The position numbers were made by a program, and so were the translations under genes. The notes below the pieces were generated by a model. It saw nothing but the letters and a program-made list of their open reading frames with translations. It searched no databases and was not told the origin of the DNA. From JANNWF01 sp052390415 (GTDB taxonomy: Bacteria > Pseudomonadota > Gammaproteobacteria > Xanthomonadales > Xanthomonadaceae), in NCBI GenBank assembly GCA_052390415.1, contig JBQTGY010000038.1, positions 1-14,167 on the forward strand: a DNA stretch of 14,167 nucleotides, in the 5' to 3' direction. Positions 1 to 7,157 of the stretch are shown piece after piece (within the stretch, counting starts at the first letter, position 1; every line of letters starts with the position of its first letter).

Positions 1-2
1 CC

Positions 3-449
3 CTGCGCAAGGGATTGGCGGACGGCACCATCGGTCGCTACATCACCGACTTTCCGAACGTTGATCTGATCGGCCATCCGCGTGTCATCAACCTGCCGCA
101 TCTGGGCGCATCGACGCTTGAGGCTGAGGAAAACTGTGCCGTGATGGTGGTTGACCAAGTGCGAGATTTTCTGGAAAACGGCAATGTCGCCAATTCGGTC
201 AATTTCCCGGCCACGCGGATGGCACGCGAAGGCGCGGCACGACTGTGCATCGCCAACCAGAATCGACCAGGCATGATCGGCCAGCTGTCGCAGGTTCTGG
301 GCGAGGCGGGCTTGAACATCGCGCAGATGCACAATGCGTCCAGGGGCGCGATTGCTTACACCCTGGTGGATATCGACGCCCCTGCGGATGCTGCGGCGCT
401 TGCACGGATCTCCGCGCTGGAAGGCATTTTGTCGTTACGGGTGGTGTGA
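3..449 (+). CDS. serA: D-3-phosphoglycerate dehydrogenase, C-terminal part (5' end outside window)
   Basis: Partial gene, open from the left edge in the frame beginning at base 3; 148 residues are visible. The enzyme oxidises 3-phosphoglycerate to 3-phosphohydroxypyruvate, the first step of serine synthesis, with NAD+ in the cytoplasm. The visible part holds the end of the catalytic D-2-hydroxyacid dehydrogenase domain: NLPHLGASTLEAEENCA carries the HLGAST segment with the conserved catalytic histidine. A linker with a short helix follows (VVDQVRDFLENG), then a C-terminal ACT domain of about 75 residues beginning near ARLCIANQNRPGMIGQL. ACT domains of SerA enzymes usually bind serine for feedback control; whether this one does is inferred. 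The stop TGA shares its last base with the ATG of pheA (TGATG), so the two are probably translated in a coupled way. Family assignment is firm; the N-terminal domain organisation cannot be seen. Confidence 0.93.
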   Translation: MRKGLADGTIGRYITDFPNVDLIGHPRVINLPHLGASTLEAEENCAVMVVDQVRDFLENGNVANSVNFPATRMAREGAARLCIANQNRPGMIGQLSQVLGEAGLNIAQMHNASRGAIAYTLVDIDAPADAAALARISALEGILSLRVV

Positions 450-1597
450 TGGTCGGCAAGTCCAAAGTCAAGAAATCTAGCAAAGGGGCAGTCGCCGTCG
501 TCGACGATGCGGTGGCCGGTCCGTTGGCTTTGGGCGAGGTGCGCCAGCGCATCGATGGAATCGACCGCGAGATCCAGGCGCTGATTGGCGAGCGCGCCAG
601 GATGGCGCATCAAGTGGGTCGCGCGAAGGGTCCACTGAAAGCGGCGATCGACTATTACCGTCCCGAGCGCGAAGCACAGGTACTGCGGAAAGTAGTTGAC
701 CGTAACGACGGTCCATTGAGCGATGAAGTCTTGGTGCGCCTGTTTCGCGAAATCATGTCGGCCTGTTTGGCCCAGCAAGAGCCGCTGAAAATCGGCTTTC
801 TTGGCCCAGAAGGTACGTTTTCGCAACAGGCGGTGATCAAACACTTCGGCCACTCGGCGCATGGCTTGCCGTTGGCGAGCATCGAAGAAGTGTTTCAGGA
901 AGTCGCCGCTGGCAATGCCGATTTTGGTGTCGTGCCGGTCGAGAACTCGGGCCAAGGCACGATTCAATCGACGCTGGACATGTTCCTGGTGTCGCCACTG
1001 AAGATTTGTGGCGAGGTCGAGCTGCGGGTGCACCAGTACCTGCTTTCGCGCAGCGGTCGTCTCGAAGACGTCGAACGCGTGTATTCGCACCCGCAGTCGT
1101 TGGCGCAGTGTCAATCCTGGTTGCGGCAGAACGCACCTAAGACCGAGCGCATCGCGGTCAGCAGCAATGCCGAGGCGGCGCGGCGGGCTCGCAGCTCAGA
1201 TGACGCCGCTGCGATTGCTGGGTCTTCTGCGGCGCATGTGTATGGCCTCAAGGCTATCGCCGGTCCGATCGAGGATCGACCGGACAACACCACCCGCTTT
1301 TTGGTGGTCGGTCGCGAGCTGTTCCCCGCCTGCGGCCACGACCGCACCTCGATCCTCGTCTACGTCAAAGATCAACCCGGCGCCCTGTTCAACATCCTGC
1401 GACCATTGGCCGAGCACGGCCTGAGCATGAATCGCATCGAATCACGCCCGGCGCATCAGGGCCTGTGGCGCTACGCGTTCTTCATCGATTTTGAAGGTCA
1501 TATCGAAGATGAGTCGGTGCGAGCAGCGCTTGTCGATCTGGAAGAATTTGCATCTGAGGTTAAAGTGTTGGGATCTTATCCCTGTGCGGTGCTGTGA
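449..1597 (+). CDS. pheA: Bifunctional chorismate mutase / prephenate dehydratase (P-protein)
   Basis: 382-residue P-protein that converts chorismate to prephenate and then to phenylpyruvate, committing flux to phenylalanine. Domains seen: an AroQ-type chorismate mutase helical domain at about 26-108 (RQRIDGIDREIQALIGERA, then YYRPEREAQVL); a prephenate dehydratase domain from about 113 (KIGFLGPEGTFSQQA) to 288, with the catalytic TRF triplet at 282-284 in NTTRF; and a regulatory ACT domain at about 300-376. The ACT domain keeps the GAL (311-313) and ESRP (331-334) motifs known from E. coli PheA to bind phenylalanine, so feedback inhibition is likely. Length matches the family (about 360-390). 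The ATG at 449 was chosen because it overlaps the serA stop and leaves a plausible lysine-rich lead (MVGKSKVKKSSKG) before the mutase domain; the longer open frame back to 245 runs inside serA and does not look like protein. The stop overlaps the hisC start (GTGA). Confidence 0.97.
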   Translation: MVGKSKVKKSSKGAVAVVDDAVAGPLALGEVRQRIDGIDREIQALIGERARMAHQVGRAKGPLKAAIDYYRPEREAQVLRKVVDRNDGPLSDEVLVRLFREIMSACLAQQEPLKIGFLGPEGTFSQQAVIKHFGHSAHGLPLASIEEVFQEVAAGNADFGVVPVENSGQGTIQSTLDMFLVSPLKICGEVELRVHQYLLSRSGRLEDVERVYSHPQSLAQCQSWLRQNAPKTERIAVSSNAEAARRARSSDDAAAIAGSSAAHVYGLKAIAGPIEDRPDNTTRFLVVGRELFPACGHDRTSILVYVKDQPGALFNILRPLAEHGLSMNRIESRPAHQGLWRYAFFIDFEGHIEDESVRAALVDLEEFASEVKVLGSYPCAVL

Positions 1598-2712
1598 TCG
1601 CAACTGTCCCTGATTTTGCAGGCCTCGTTCGTCCGGGTGTTCGCGGCCTGCGGGCGTATGATCCCGGCCACGATCTGGTCGCCCTGCGCAAGGGCCGTGA
1701 AGGCCTGATCGAGCTCGGCTCGAATGAAAACAGCTGGGGCTGCAGCGAGCGCGTGGCTGATGCCATTTTCGCGGCAATGCCGAATTTGTATCGTTATCCC
1801 GATCCGCTGGGTGGCGGCCTGAAGCGAGCGTTGGCGCGCAAGCATGGGGTCGAGACGGATTCAGTGCTGCTCGGCAATGGATCGCATGAGTTGCTGATGC
1901 AATTTGCGCAGGTTTTTGCCGGTGCAGGCGCGGATGTCGCTGCGTCGCGCTTTGGGTTTGCCGTTTACGGCCTGGCGGCACAGGCGGCGGGTGCCAGACT
2001 GGTGGTTGCGCCTGCACGCCCGGTGGACGATTTGATGCCGCGCGGGCACGACTTGGATGCAATCGGCGTCGCGGCTGCCCATGGTGTTCGCCTCGTCTAC
2101 CTCGCCAATCCCAACAACCCGACGGGAACCTGGTTCGCGGCTGAGGCGCTGGAGCAATTTCTGCACAAGTTGCCTGCCAACGTGCTAGTTGTCGTGGATG
2201 AGGCTTACGCCGAATACGTTGATGATCCCAGTATCGGCAGCGCGATCGACTTGCTCGGCGACTATCCAAACCTGATCGTGACCCGGACTTTTTCCAAGGC
2301 TCACGGGCTTGCCGGGCTGCGCGTGGGTTACGCATTGGCCCATCCCAATCTGGTCGCGGTGATGGAGCGTATCCGCGAGTCGTTCAACGTCAATCTGTTG
2401 GGACTGGCTGCCGCCGAGGCCTCCCTGAGTGACAGCTATCACTTGTCTTCGGTGCGTGTGCGCAATGCGGCTGAGCGTCGTCGTTTGACCGATGCGTTGC
2501 GTAAGCGGCGGCTCCAGGTTGCGCCATCACAGACCAACTTTCTGCTGGTGGATTTCGGCCCCCGTTGCGCGCGTATCGAGGCTTCGCTGTTGGCCGAAGG
2601 CGTCGTCTTGCGGCCGATGGGTGGTTATGATCTGGGCAGCTGTCTGCGCATCACGGTCGGGCGGCCAGAAGAAAACGACCGTTTCTTGCATGCGTTGGAC
2701 AAGGTGCGATGA
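1594..2712 (+). CDS. hisC: Histidinol-phosphate / aromatic aminotransferase, HisC family
   Basis: 372-residue fold-type I PLP aminotransferase. Motifs seen: substrate-side LGSNENSWG (41-49), NPNNPTG (172-178), the VDEAY strand with PLP-ring aspartate D202, the Schiff-base lysine K235 in TRTFSKAHGLAGLRVGY, and the C-terminal carboxylate-binding arginine R352 in LRITVG. HisC makes histidinol phosphate from imidazole-acetol phosphate, but copies embedded in aromatic operons (pheA-hisC-aroA) commonly transaminate phenylpyruvate, 4-hydroxyphenylpyruvate or prephenate. Since the neighbours are pheA and aroA and no other his gene is visible, an aromatic role, alone or alongside histidine synthesis, is the better guess; motifs alone cannot decide. 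The start is GTG at 1594, overlapping the pheA stop by four bases (GTGA); there is no strong Shine-Dalgarno, which fits translational coupling. The stop overlaps the aroA start (ATGA). Confidence 0.92.
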   Translation: MIATVPDFAGLVRPGVRGLRAYDPGHDLVALRKGREGLIELGSNENSWGCSERVADAIFAAMPNLYRYPDPLGGGLKRALARKHGVETDSVLLGNGSHELLMQFAQVFAGAGADVAASRFGFAVYGLAAQAAGARLVVAPARPVDDLMPRGHDLDAIGVAAAHGVRLVYLANPNNPTGTWFAAEALEQFLHKLPANVLVVVDEAYAEYVDDPSIGSAIDLLGDYPNLIVTRTFSKAHGLAGLRVGYALAHPNLVAVMERIRESFNVNLLGLAAAEASLSDSYHLSSVRVRNAAERRRLTDALRKRRLQVAPSQTNFLLVDFGPRCARIEASLLAEGVVLRPMGGYDLGSCLRITVGRPEENDRFLHALDKVR

Positions 2713-4022
2713 GTGGACTGCGCTTTGTCGCCTCGCGAGGCCAAGCGCTAAGCGGTGAGCTGCGGGTTCCCGGCGACAAGTCGGTTTCCCATCGCGCCAT
2801 CATGTTGGCATCGTTGGCGGAGGGCCGAAGCACCATTTCCGGCTTTCTGGAGGGCGAAGACACGCTCGCAACCGCTGCTGCGTTCCGGGCGATGGGCGTG
2901 TTGATCGAGCCCGCTGATCGCGGAACCAAGGTGGTGCATGGCGTCGGGCTGCATGGCTTGCGCGCAGCGGATGCTGACCTGGATTGTGGCAACGCCGGCA
3001 CCGGCATGCGTTTGCTCGCAGGCGTTCTTGCGGGCCAAGCGTTTGATAGCCGGTTGATCGGCGATGCGTCGCTATCGCGTCGACCCATGCGCCGGATCAC
3101 CGAGCCGCTGAGTCAAATGGGTGCTCGCATCACGACGACGGACGCAGGAACGCCGCCGCTTGAGGTCGCGGGAGGTCAACACCTGCAAGGCATCCACTAT
3201 TCGACGCCCGTCGCCAGCGCGCAAGTAAAATCGGCTGTGTTGTTGGCGGGCTTGTACGCCGCCGGCGATACCACGGTGATCGAACCGCATCCCACCCGCG
3301 ATTACACCGAGCGCATGTTGCAAGCGTTTGGTTGGGAGGTGGAGCATCGCGATGGCTTTGCCCGCTTGTCAGGCGGCGGCAAGCTGATGGCACGAGACAT
3401 CGAAGTGCCGGCAGATTTTTCCTCGGCCGCGTTTTTCATCGTCGCAGCAAGCGTGATCCCTGACTCGGAGCTGCTGTTGCGCGACTTGGGTGTGCATCCG
3501 CGGCGCACCGGCTTGTTGGCCGCCTTGAAACTGATGGGTGCGGATATCCAGGTCGAAAATGCTCGCGAAAGGCAGGGCGAACCGATTGCTGATTTGCGGG
3601 TGCGCTCTGCGCGTTTGCGGGGCGTTGCGATCCCGGAACGGCTGGTCCCCGACATGATCGATGAAATGCCGGCGCTGTTTGTGGCTGCTGCATTGGCGAC
3701 CGGCGAAACCACCATCAGTGGCGCTGCCGAATTGCGAGTCAAGGAATCGGATCGAATCGCCAGCATGGCCAGCGGCTTGCGTTGTTTGGGTGCTTCCATT
3801 GCGGAGCGACCCGACGGCGCGGTCATCCGAGGCGGAGCCTTGCATGGTGGCGTTGTTGACAGTCACGGCGACCACAGAATTGCCATGAGCTTCGCGATTG
3901 CGGGCCAGCTCGCCACAGGTGAAGTCGAAATTCTGGAATGCGACAACGTGGCCACTTCGTTTCCCGGCTTTGACCAACTTGCACGAGAAGTCGGATTCGC
4001 GGTTTCGCGCCTGCCTGGTTGA
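2709..4022 (+). CDS. aroA: 3-phosphoshikimate 1-carboxyvinyltransferase (EPSP synthase)
   Basis: 437-residue EPSP synthase, transferring the enolpyruvyl group of PEP to shikimate-3-phosphate in the cytoplasm to give the chorismate precursor. Motifs in order: PGDKSVSHRA with K24, GNAGTGMR (94-101, PEP/glyphosate loop), RRPM (124-127), SAQVKSAVLLAG (170-181), IDE with the catalytic Asp/Glu pair (318-319), LRVKESDR (342-349) and GDHRIAMS (387-394). The wording SAQVKSAVLLAG, RDYTERMLQ and LEGEDT is closer to the CP4/class II style than to the E. coli class I enzyme, although the loop keeps GNAGTG with glycine where CP4 has alanine. Length is usual. The ATG at 2709 overlaps the hisC stop (ATGA) and is preceded by AAGG at 2701-2704. 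It is the last gene of the tightly overlapped aromatic block; 72 bp separate it from cmk. Confidence 0.97.
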   Translation: MSGLRFVASRGQALSGELRVPGDKSVSHRAIMLASLAEGRSTISGFLEGEDTLATAAAFRAMGVLIEPADRGTKVVHGVGLHGLRAADADLDCGNAGTGMRLLAGVLAGQAFDSRLIGDASLSRRPMRRITEPLSQMGARITTTDAGTPPLEVAGGQHLQGIHYSTPVASAQVKSAVLLAGLYAAGDTTVIEPHPTRDYTERMLQAFGWEVEHRDGFARLSGGGKLMARDIEVPADFSSAAFFIVAASVIPDSELLLRDLGVHPRRTGLLAALKLMGADIQVENARERQGEPIADLRVRSARLRGVAIPERLVPDMIDEMPALFVAAALATGETTISGAAELRVKESDRIASMASGLRCLGASIAERPDGAVIRGGALHGGVVDSHGDHRIAMSFAIAGQLATGEVEILECDNVATSFPGFDQLAREVGFAVSRLPG

Positions 4023-4047
4023 GTCGACACGAGAACTCGCCGAATTC

Positions 4048-4094
4048 TTGTCGTATCGCGAATGGCGACAGATTCGGAACGTTACAATCGCGGC
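4048..4094 (+). promoter_or_regulatory. Possible cmk promoter with a -10-like box just before the start codon
   Basis: The 72-bp aroA-cmk gap carries TACAAT at 4083-4088, a good -10-like hexamer, only 6 bases before the chosen cmk ATG at 4095. No well-spaced -35 is visible; the nearest TTG-like element, TTGTCG at 4048, is too far upstream. No Shine-Dalgarno sits at normal distance from 4095. If the box is real, transcription would begin at or next to the ATG and give a leaderless cmk message. It may equally be chance, with cmk read through from aroA. Confidence 0.22.
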
Positions 4095-4814
4095 ATGAAC
4101 ACAGATCATTTTTCGCAAGCGAACCTGGTTGACGCCACGGTTCCCGTCTTGACCATTGACGGCCCGTCGGGCTCGGGCAAGGGCACCATCAGTCGCAATG
4201 TGGCCGCCAGGCTCGGCTGGCACTTTCTGGATTCAGGCGCCTTGTACCGCGCGGTAGGCGTCGCTGCGGGCTGGGAGGATGTGGACTTGAGCGACCCGGA
4301 TGCCCTGATCCGACTCGCTGGCCGCACGCATGTCGCCTTCAAGGACAAGGGCGCGGGCGAACCCTTGGTGATGGTGGATGGCATCGACGCCACGGATGAA
4401 TTGCGCACCGAGACCGCGGGTGCTGCCGCTTCAGCCATCGCTGCGATTCCCGGTGTGCGCGCTGTGCTGGTGCAGCGCCAACGTGATTTTCGCCAATTGC
4501 CGGGGTTGGTGGCAGATGGTCGAGACATGGGTACGGTGATTTTTGCGGATGCCGCTTACAAGGTGTTTCTCACCGCCAGCGCCGAGGAACGCGCCGACAG
4601 GCGCTATAAGCAGTTGAAGGCAAAGGGGCTGGACGTTACACTTGATGGTCTGCTGCGCGAGATTCTCGCGCGCGATGCCCGAGATGCCCAACGTTCAGTG
4701 GCTCCGCTCAAGCCTGCGCAGGACGCAGTCATGGTCGACACCACCGGCGTTCCGATCAACCTCGTCGTTGATCGGGTGCTTGCCCTGCTGCCGGAATCAC
4801 TCCGCGCCGGCTGA
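4095..4814 (+). CDS. cmk: Cytidylate kinase ((d)CMP kinase)
   Basis: 239-residue CMP kinase that phosphorylates CMP and dCMP with ATP to the diphosphates in pyrimidine nucleotide salvage and supply. Seen: P-loop GPSGSGKGT (23-31), the substrate segment LDSGALYRA (45-53), LVADGRDMGTVIF (138-150), and the arginine-rich lid with RDARDAQRSVAPLKPA (193-208). The length is slightly above the usual 220-230 because of about 18 extra N-terminal residues (MNTDHFSQANLVDATVPV). The ATG at 4095 was chosen over an in-frame ATG at 4062, which would add 11 poorly family-like residues and has no ribosome site. The neighbouring order aroA-cmk-rpsA is conserved in many proteobacteria. A hairpin with a T-run downstream may end or attenuate the transcript before rpsA. 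Confidence 0.95.
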   Translation: MNTDHFSQANLVDATVPVLTIDGPSGSGKGTISRNVAARLGWHFLDSGALYRAVGVAAGWEDVDLSDPDALIRLAGRTHVAFKDKGAGEPLVMVDGIDATDELRTETAGAAASAIAAIPGVRAVLVQRQRDFRQLPGLVADGRDMGTVIFADAAYKVFLTASAEERADRRYKQLKAKGLDVTLDGLLREILARDARDAQRSVAPLKPAQDAVMVDTTGVPINLVVDRVLALLPESLRAG

Positions 4815-4871
4815 GGCGATTCACGCAGCCACCCGCGCACTGCGCTCGCTTTTCAAGCGTGGCGGATAGCC

Positions 4872-4891
4872 CCGGCACTTCGCCGGTTTTT
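4872..4891 (+). terminator. Intrinsic terminator or attenuator between cmk and rpsA
   Basis: Bases 4872-4876 (CCGGC) pair perfectly with 4882-4886 (GCCGG) around the 5-base loop ACTTC, followed at once by five T (4887-4891) and then CCTT. This is a compact GC stem plus U-tract, the classical Rho-independent form, 58 bp after the cmk stop and 92 bp before the rpsA ATG. It could end the upstream operon or lower read-through into rpsA. The stem is only 5 bp, so termination may be partial. Confidence 0.6.
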
Positions 4892-4900
4892 CCTTAATCA

Positions 4901-4915
4901 GGTGCTCATCGCACC
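4901..4915 (+). promoter_or_regulatory. Hairpin in the rpsA leader
   Basis: GGTGC (4901-4905) pairs with GCACC (4911-4915) around the loop TCATC. It has no T-run after it and lies 9 bases beyond the preceding terminator-like element, 68 bp before the rpsA start. E. coli rpsA has a structured leader without a strong Shine-Dalgarno, through which S1 represses its own translation. A similar role here is inferred from position, from the structure, and from the weak ribosome site (only CGGA at 4971-4974). Confidence 0.3.
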
Positions 4916-4983
4916 GCCAACGTGGTGGGTCGCTTGCTGCCAGACGGTAGCCGTGCCCCGTTCGTTTAACCGGAATCCAACCC

Positions 4984-6669
4984 ATGACCGAGAGTTTCGC
5001 CGAACTGTTCGAGCAGACTGAAGCCAAACTGGCCAAGCTCAAACCCGGCTCCATCGTTACCGGCATCGTCGTCGAGGTCCGTTCGGACGTCGTCGTCATC
5101 AACGCCGGCCTCAAGTCCGAAGGCATCGTCCCCATCGAGCAATTCCGCAACGATGACGGCGAGATCGATGTCGGCGTTGGCGATGAAGTGAAAGTCGCGC
5201 TTGATTCGCTCGAAAATGGCTTTGGCGAGACCGTACTGTCGCGCGAGAAGGCGAAGCGCTCGATGGTGTGGGACGAGCTGGAAGAGGCAATGGAAGCAGC
5301 TGCCACCGTCATCGGTCGGATCAGCGGCAAGGTCAAGGGCGGTTTTACCGTCGATATCAAGGAAGTCCGTGCGTTTCTGCCAGGCTCGTTGGTCGATGTG
5401 CGTCCGGTGCGCGACCCGGTGTATCTGGAAGGCAAGGAACTCGAGTTCAAGATCATCAAGCTGGATCGCAAGCGCAACAACGTGGTGGTTTCGCGTCGCG
5501 CGGTGGTCGAGAGCGAGCATTCGGAAGAGCGCGAGCAGTTGATGGAGCGTTTGGTCGAAGGCGCGATCCTGCCGGGTGTGGTCAAGAACCTCACCGATTA
5601 CGGCGCGTTTGTCGACTTGGGTGGCATCGACGGCCTGCTGCACATCACCGATATGGCGTGGAAGCGCGTGCGTCATCCGTCCGAAGTGGTTGAAGTCGGT
5701 CAGGAAATGCAGGTCCGCGTGCTCAAGTTTGATCGCGAGCGCAATCGTGTCAGCTTGGGTCTGAAGCAGATGGGCGAGGATCCGTGGGACAACATCTCGC
5801 GTCGTTATCCGAACAACACCCGCATCTTCGGCAAGGTCAGCAACGTCACCGATTACGGCTGCTTCGTCGAGATCGAGCCGGGCGTCGAAGGTCTGGTGCA
5901 CGTGTCGGAAATGGATTGGACCAACAAGAACGTCAACCCGTCCAAGGTGGTGCAGGTCGGTGATGATGTCGAAGTCATGGTGCTGGACGTGGATGAAGAG
6001 CGTCGCCGCATTTCGCTGGGCATCAAGCAGTGCGCGCAGAACCCGTGGGAAGCGTTTGCTTCCAACTTCAAGAAGGGCGACCGCGTTTCCGGTCAGATCA
6101 AGTCGATCACCGATTTCGGCGTGTTCGTTGGTCTGGACGGCGGCATCGACGGATTGGTGCATCTGTCCGACGTGTCGTGGAATGCGACCGGCGACGACAT
6201 CGTGCGCAACTTCAAGAAGGGCGACACGGTTGAGGCAGTCGTGCTGGCGGTTGACCCCGAGCGCGAACGCATCTCGTTGGGCGTCAAGCAGTTGGAGCAG
6301 GATCCGTTTGGCCAGTACATGGCGGCCAACACCAAGGGCAGCATCGTCAATGGCACGGTGAAGGAAGTCGACGCCAAGGGCGCAACGATTGACCTCGGCG
6401 ATGGCATCGAAGGTTATGTCCGCGCTGCCGATATCGCCAAGGAGCGCATCGACGACGCCAGCCAGCACCTGAAGTTGGGTGACGCGGTCGAAGCGAAGTT
6501 CATCGGCATGGATCGCAAGGGACGCACCTTGCAGCTGTCGATCCGCGCCAAGGACGAGGCCGACCTGAAAGAGACGATGGACGAGTACTCGTCCAACGCC
6601 GCCAGCGCTGCCAGTGGTACCACCAAGCTTGGCGCGCTGTTGCGCGAACAGCTGGGCAAGTCAGAGTAA
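4984..6669 (+). CDS. rpsA: 30S ribosomal protein S1
   Basis: 561-residue S1, the mRNA-binding protein of the small subunit needed to initiate on structured or weak-SD messages. Six S1/OB-fold repeats are visible at about 21-87, 105-171, 192-260, 277-347, 364-434 and 451-520. The middle ones carry the typical phrases VKNLTDYGAFVDLGGIDGLLH, VSNVTDYGCFVEIEPGVEGLVH and IKSITDFGVFVGLDGGIDGLVH, each ending in SLG(L/I/V)KQ. The first two diverge, as usual for the ribosome-anchoring domains. Length equals that of other proteobacterial S1 (about 557). The tail (SSNAASAASGTTKLGALLREQL) is typical. The ATG at 4984 is preceded only by the weak CGGA, consistent with autoregulated S1 genes. Codon choice is strongly biased, as expected for high expression; this bias also creates a 500-codon open frame on the opposite strand, which I regard as a shadow. 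Confidence 0.98.
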   Translation: MTESFAELFEQTEAKLAKLKPGSIVTGIVVEVRSDVVVINAGLKSEGIVPIEQFRNDDGEIDVGVGDEVKVALDSLENGFGETVLSREKAKRSMVWDELEEAMEAAATVIGRISGKVKGGFTVDIKEVRAFLPGSLVDVRPVRDPVYLEGKELEFKIIKLDRKRNNVVVSRRAVVESEHSEEREQLMERLVEGAILPGVVKNLTDYGAFVDLGGIDGLLHITDMAWKRVRHPSEVVEVGQEMQVRVLKFDRERNRVSLGLKQMGEDPWDNISRRYPNNTRIFGKVSNVTDYGCFVEIEPGVEGLVHVSEMDWTNKNVNPSKVVQVGDDVEVMVLDVDEERRRISLGIKQCAQNPWEAFASNFKKGDRVSGQIKSITDFGVFVGLDGGIDGLVHLSDVSWNATGDDIVRNFKKGDTVEAVVLAVDPERERISLGVKQLEQDPFGQYMAANTKGSIVNGTVKEVDAKGATIDLGDGIEGYVRAADIAKERIDDASQHLKLGDAVEAKFIGMDRKGRTLQLSIRAKDEADLKETMDEYSSNAASAASGTTKLGALLREQLGKSE

Positions 6670-6707
6670 GCAATACCCATACTTTGCGATGTGCGCGTAA
6701 GGTATGT

Positions 6708-6741
6708 ATATCGGCGGCCCGCTTTTGCGGGTCGCCGATGT
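6708..6741 (+). terminator. Strong hairpin between rpsA and ihfB (no U-tract)
   Basis: Bases 6710-6722 pair with 6727-6739 over 13 bp (one G-U) around the loop TTTT; the core reads GCCCGC-TTTT-GCGGGT. One more A-T and a wobble extend it to 6708/6741. No T-run follows on either strand, so it is not a textbook intrinsic terminator. It may be a processing or pausing site, or shield the 3' end of rpsA mRNA, and it sits 39 bp after the rpsA stop. ihfB lies 70 bp further on. Confidence 0.5.
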
Positions 6742-6811
6742 CAAGCTAGAACCCGTAGCGCCCGAACATTTCACCGCAGAACATGATCTGCCAACGACAA
6801 TCTGAGCACGC

Positions 6812-7099
6812 ATGACCAAGTCGGAATTGATCGAGGCCCTGACCTTGCGTCAGGCACATCTGAAAGCGGATGACGTTGACCTCGCGGTCAAGACCATGCT
6901 CGACCAGATGGGCGACGCCTTGGCCAATGGGGATCGCATCGAGATTCGGGGGTTCGGCAGCTTTTCGCTGCACTTTCGACCGCCGCGTATTGGTCGCAAT
7001 CCGAAAACTGGCGACTCGGTGGCTTTGCCGGGCAAACATGTCCCGCACTTCAAGCCGGGTAAGGAACTTCGCGAGCGCGTCAACGGCGCCAGTAGTTAG
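6812..7099 (+). CDS. ihfB: Integration host factor subunit beta
   Basis: 95-residue DNA-bending protein of the HU/IHF family, the beta half of the IHF heterodimer used in recombination, replication and transcriptional control. Seen: the N-terminal MTKSELIEAL helix typical of IHF beta, E44 and R46 ahead of GFGSF (47-51), and the DNA-minor-groove arm RNPKTG (62-67) with the intercalating proline P64, followed by VPHFKPGKELRERV. Close in wording and length to E. coli IHF beta (94 residues), which separates it from HU and IHF alpha. The ATG at 6812 has only a weak TGAG upstream. Its place directly after rpsA is conserved across gammaproteobacteria. It ends with TAG, showing that TAG is an ordinary stop in this genome. 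A 150-bp gap follows before lapA. Confidence 0.96.
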   Translation: MTKSELIEALTLRQAHLKADDVDLAVKTMLDQMGDALANGDRIEIRGFGSFSLHFRPPRIGRNPKTGDSVALPGKHVPHFKPGKELRERVNGASS

Positions 7100-7157
7100 C
7101 GACTTCAACCCGTTGTGCCATGGGCTTGCATGACTCGCCGGCCTGGCCTAACCGTGT

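Noticed and set aside
245..448. Upstream extension of the pheA frame inside serA
   Set aside because: It overlaps the serA ACT domain in a different phase and shows no protein character; the ATG at 449 is coupled to the serA stop.
1442..2335. 297-codon minus-strand open frame opposite the pheA end and hisC
   Set aside because: Arginine/proline/histidine-rich composition typical of shadow translation in GC-rich DNA.
4048..4070. TGTCG/CGACA inverted pair before cmk as a hairpin
   Set aside because: Only five base pairs around a 12-base loop, competing with an overlapping shorter pairing; not above chance.
4062..4094. Earlier ATG for cmk
   Set aside because: It adds 11 residues (MATDSERYNRG) not expected in CMP kinases and has no ribosome site.
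3369..4223. 284-codon minus-strand open frame opposite aroA and cmk
   Set aside because: Crosses two real genes and their spacer on the opposite strand without any domain-like sequence.
4966..6468. 500-codon open frame on the minus strand opposite rpsA
   Set aside because: It lies exactly antisense to rpsA, whose strong codon bias leaves few stops on the other strand. The translation resembles no family I know, and S1 is unquestionable.
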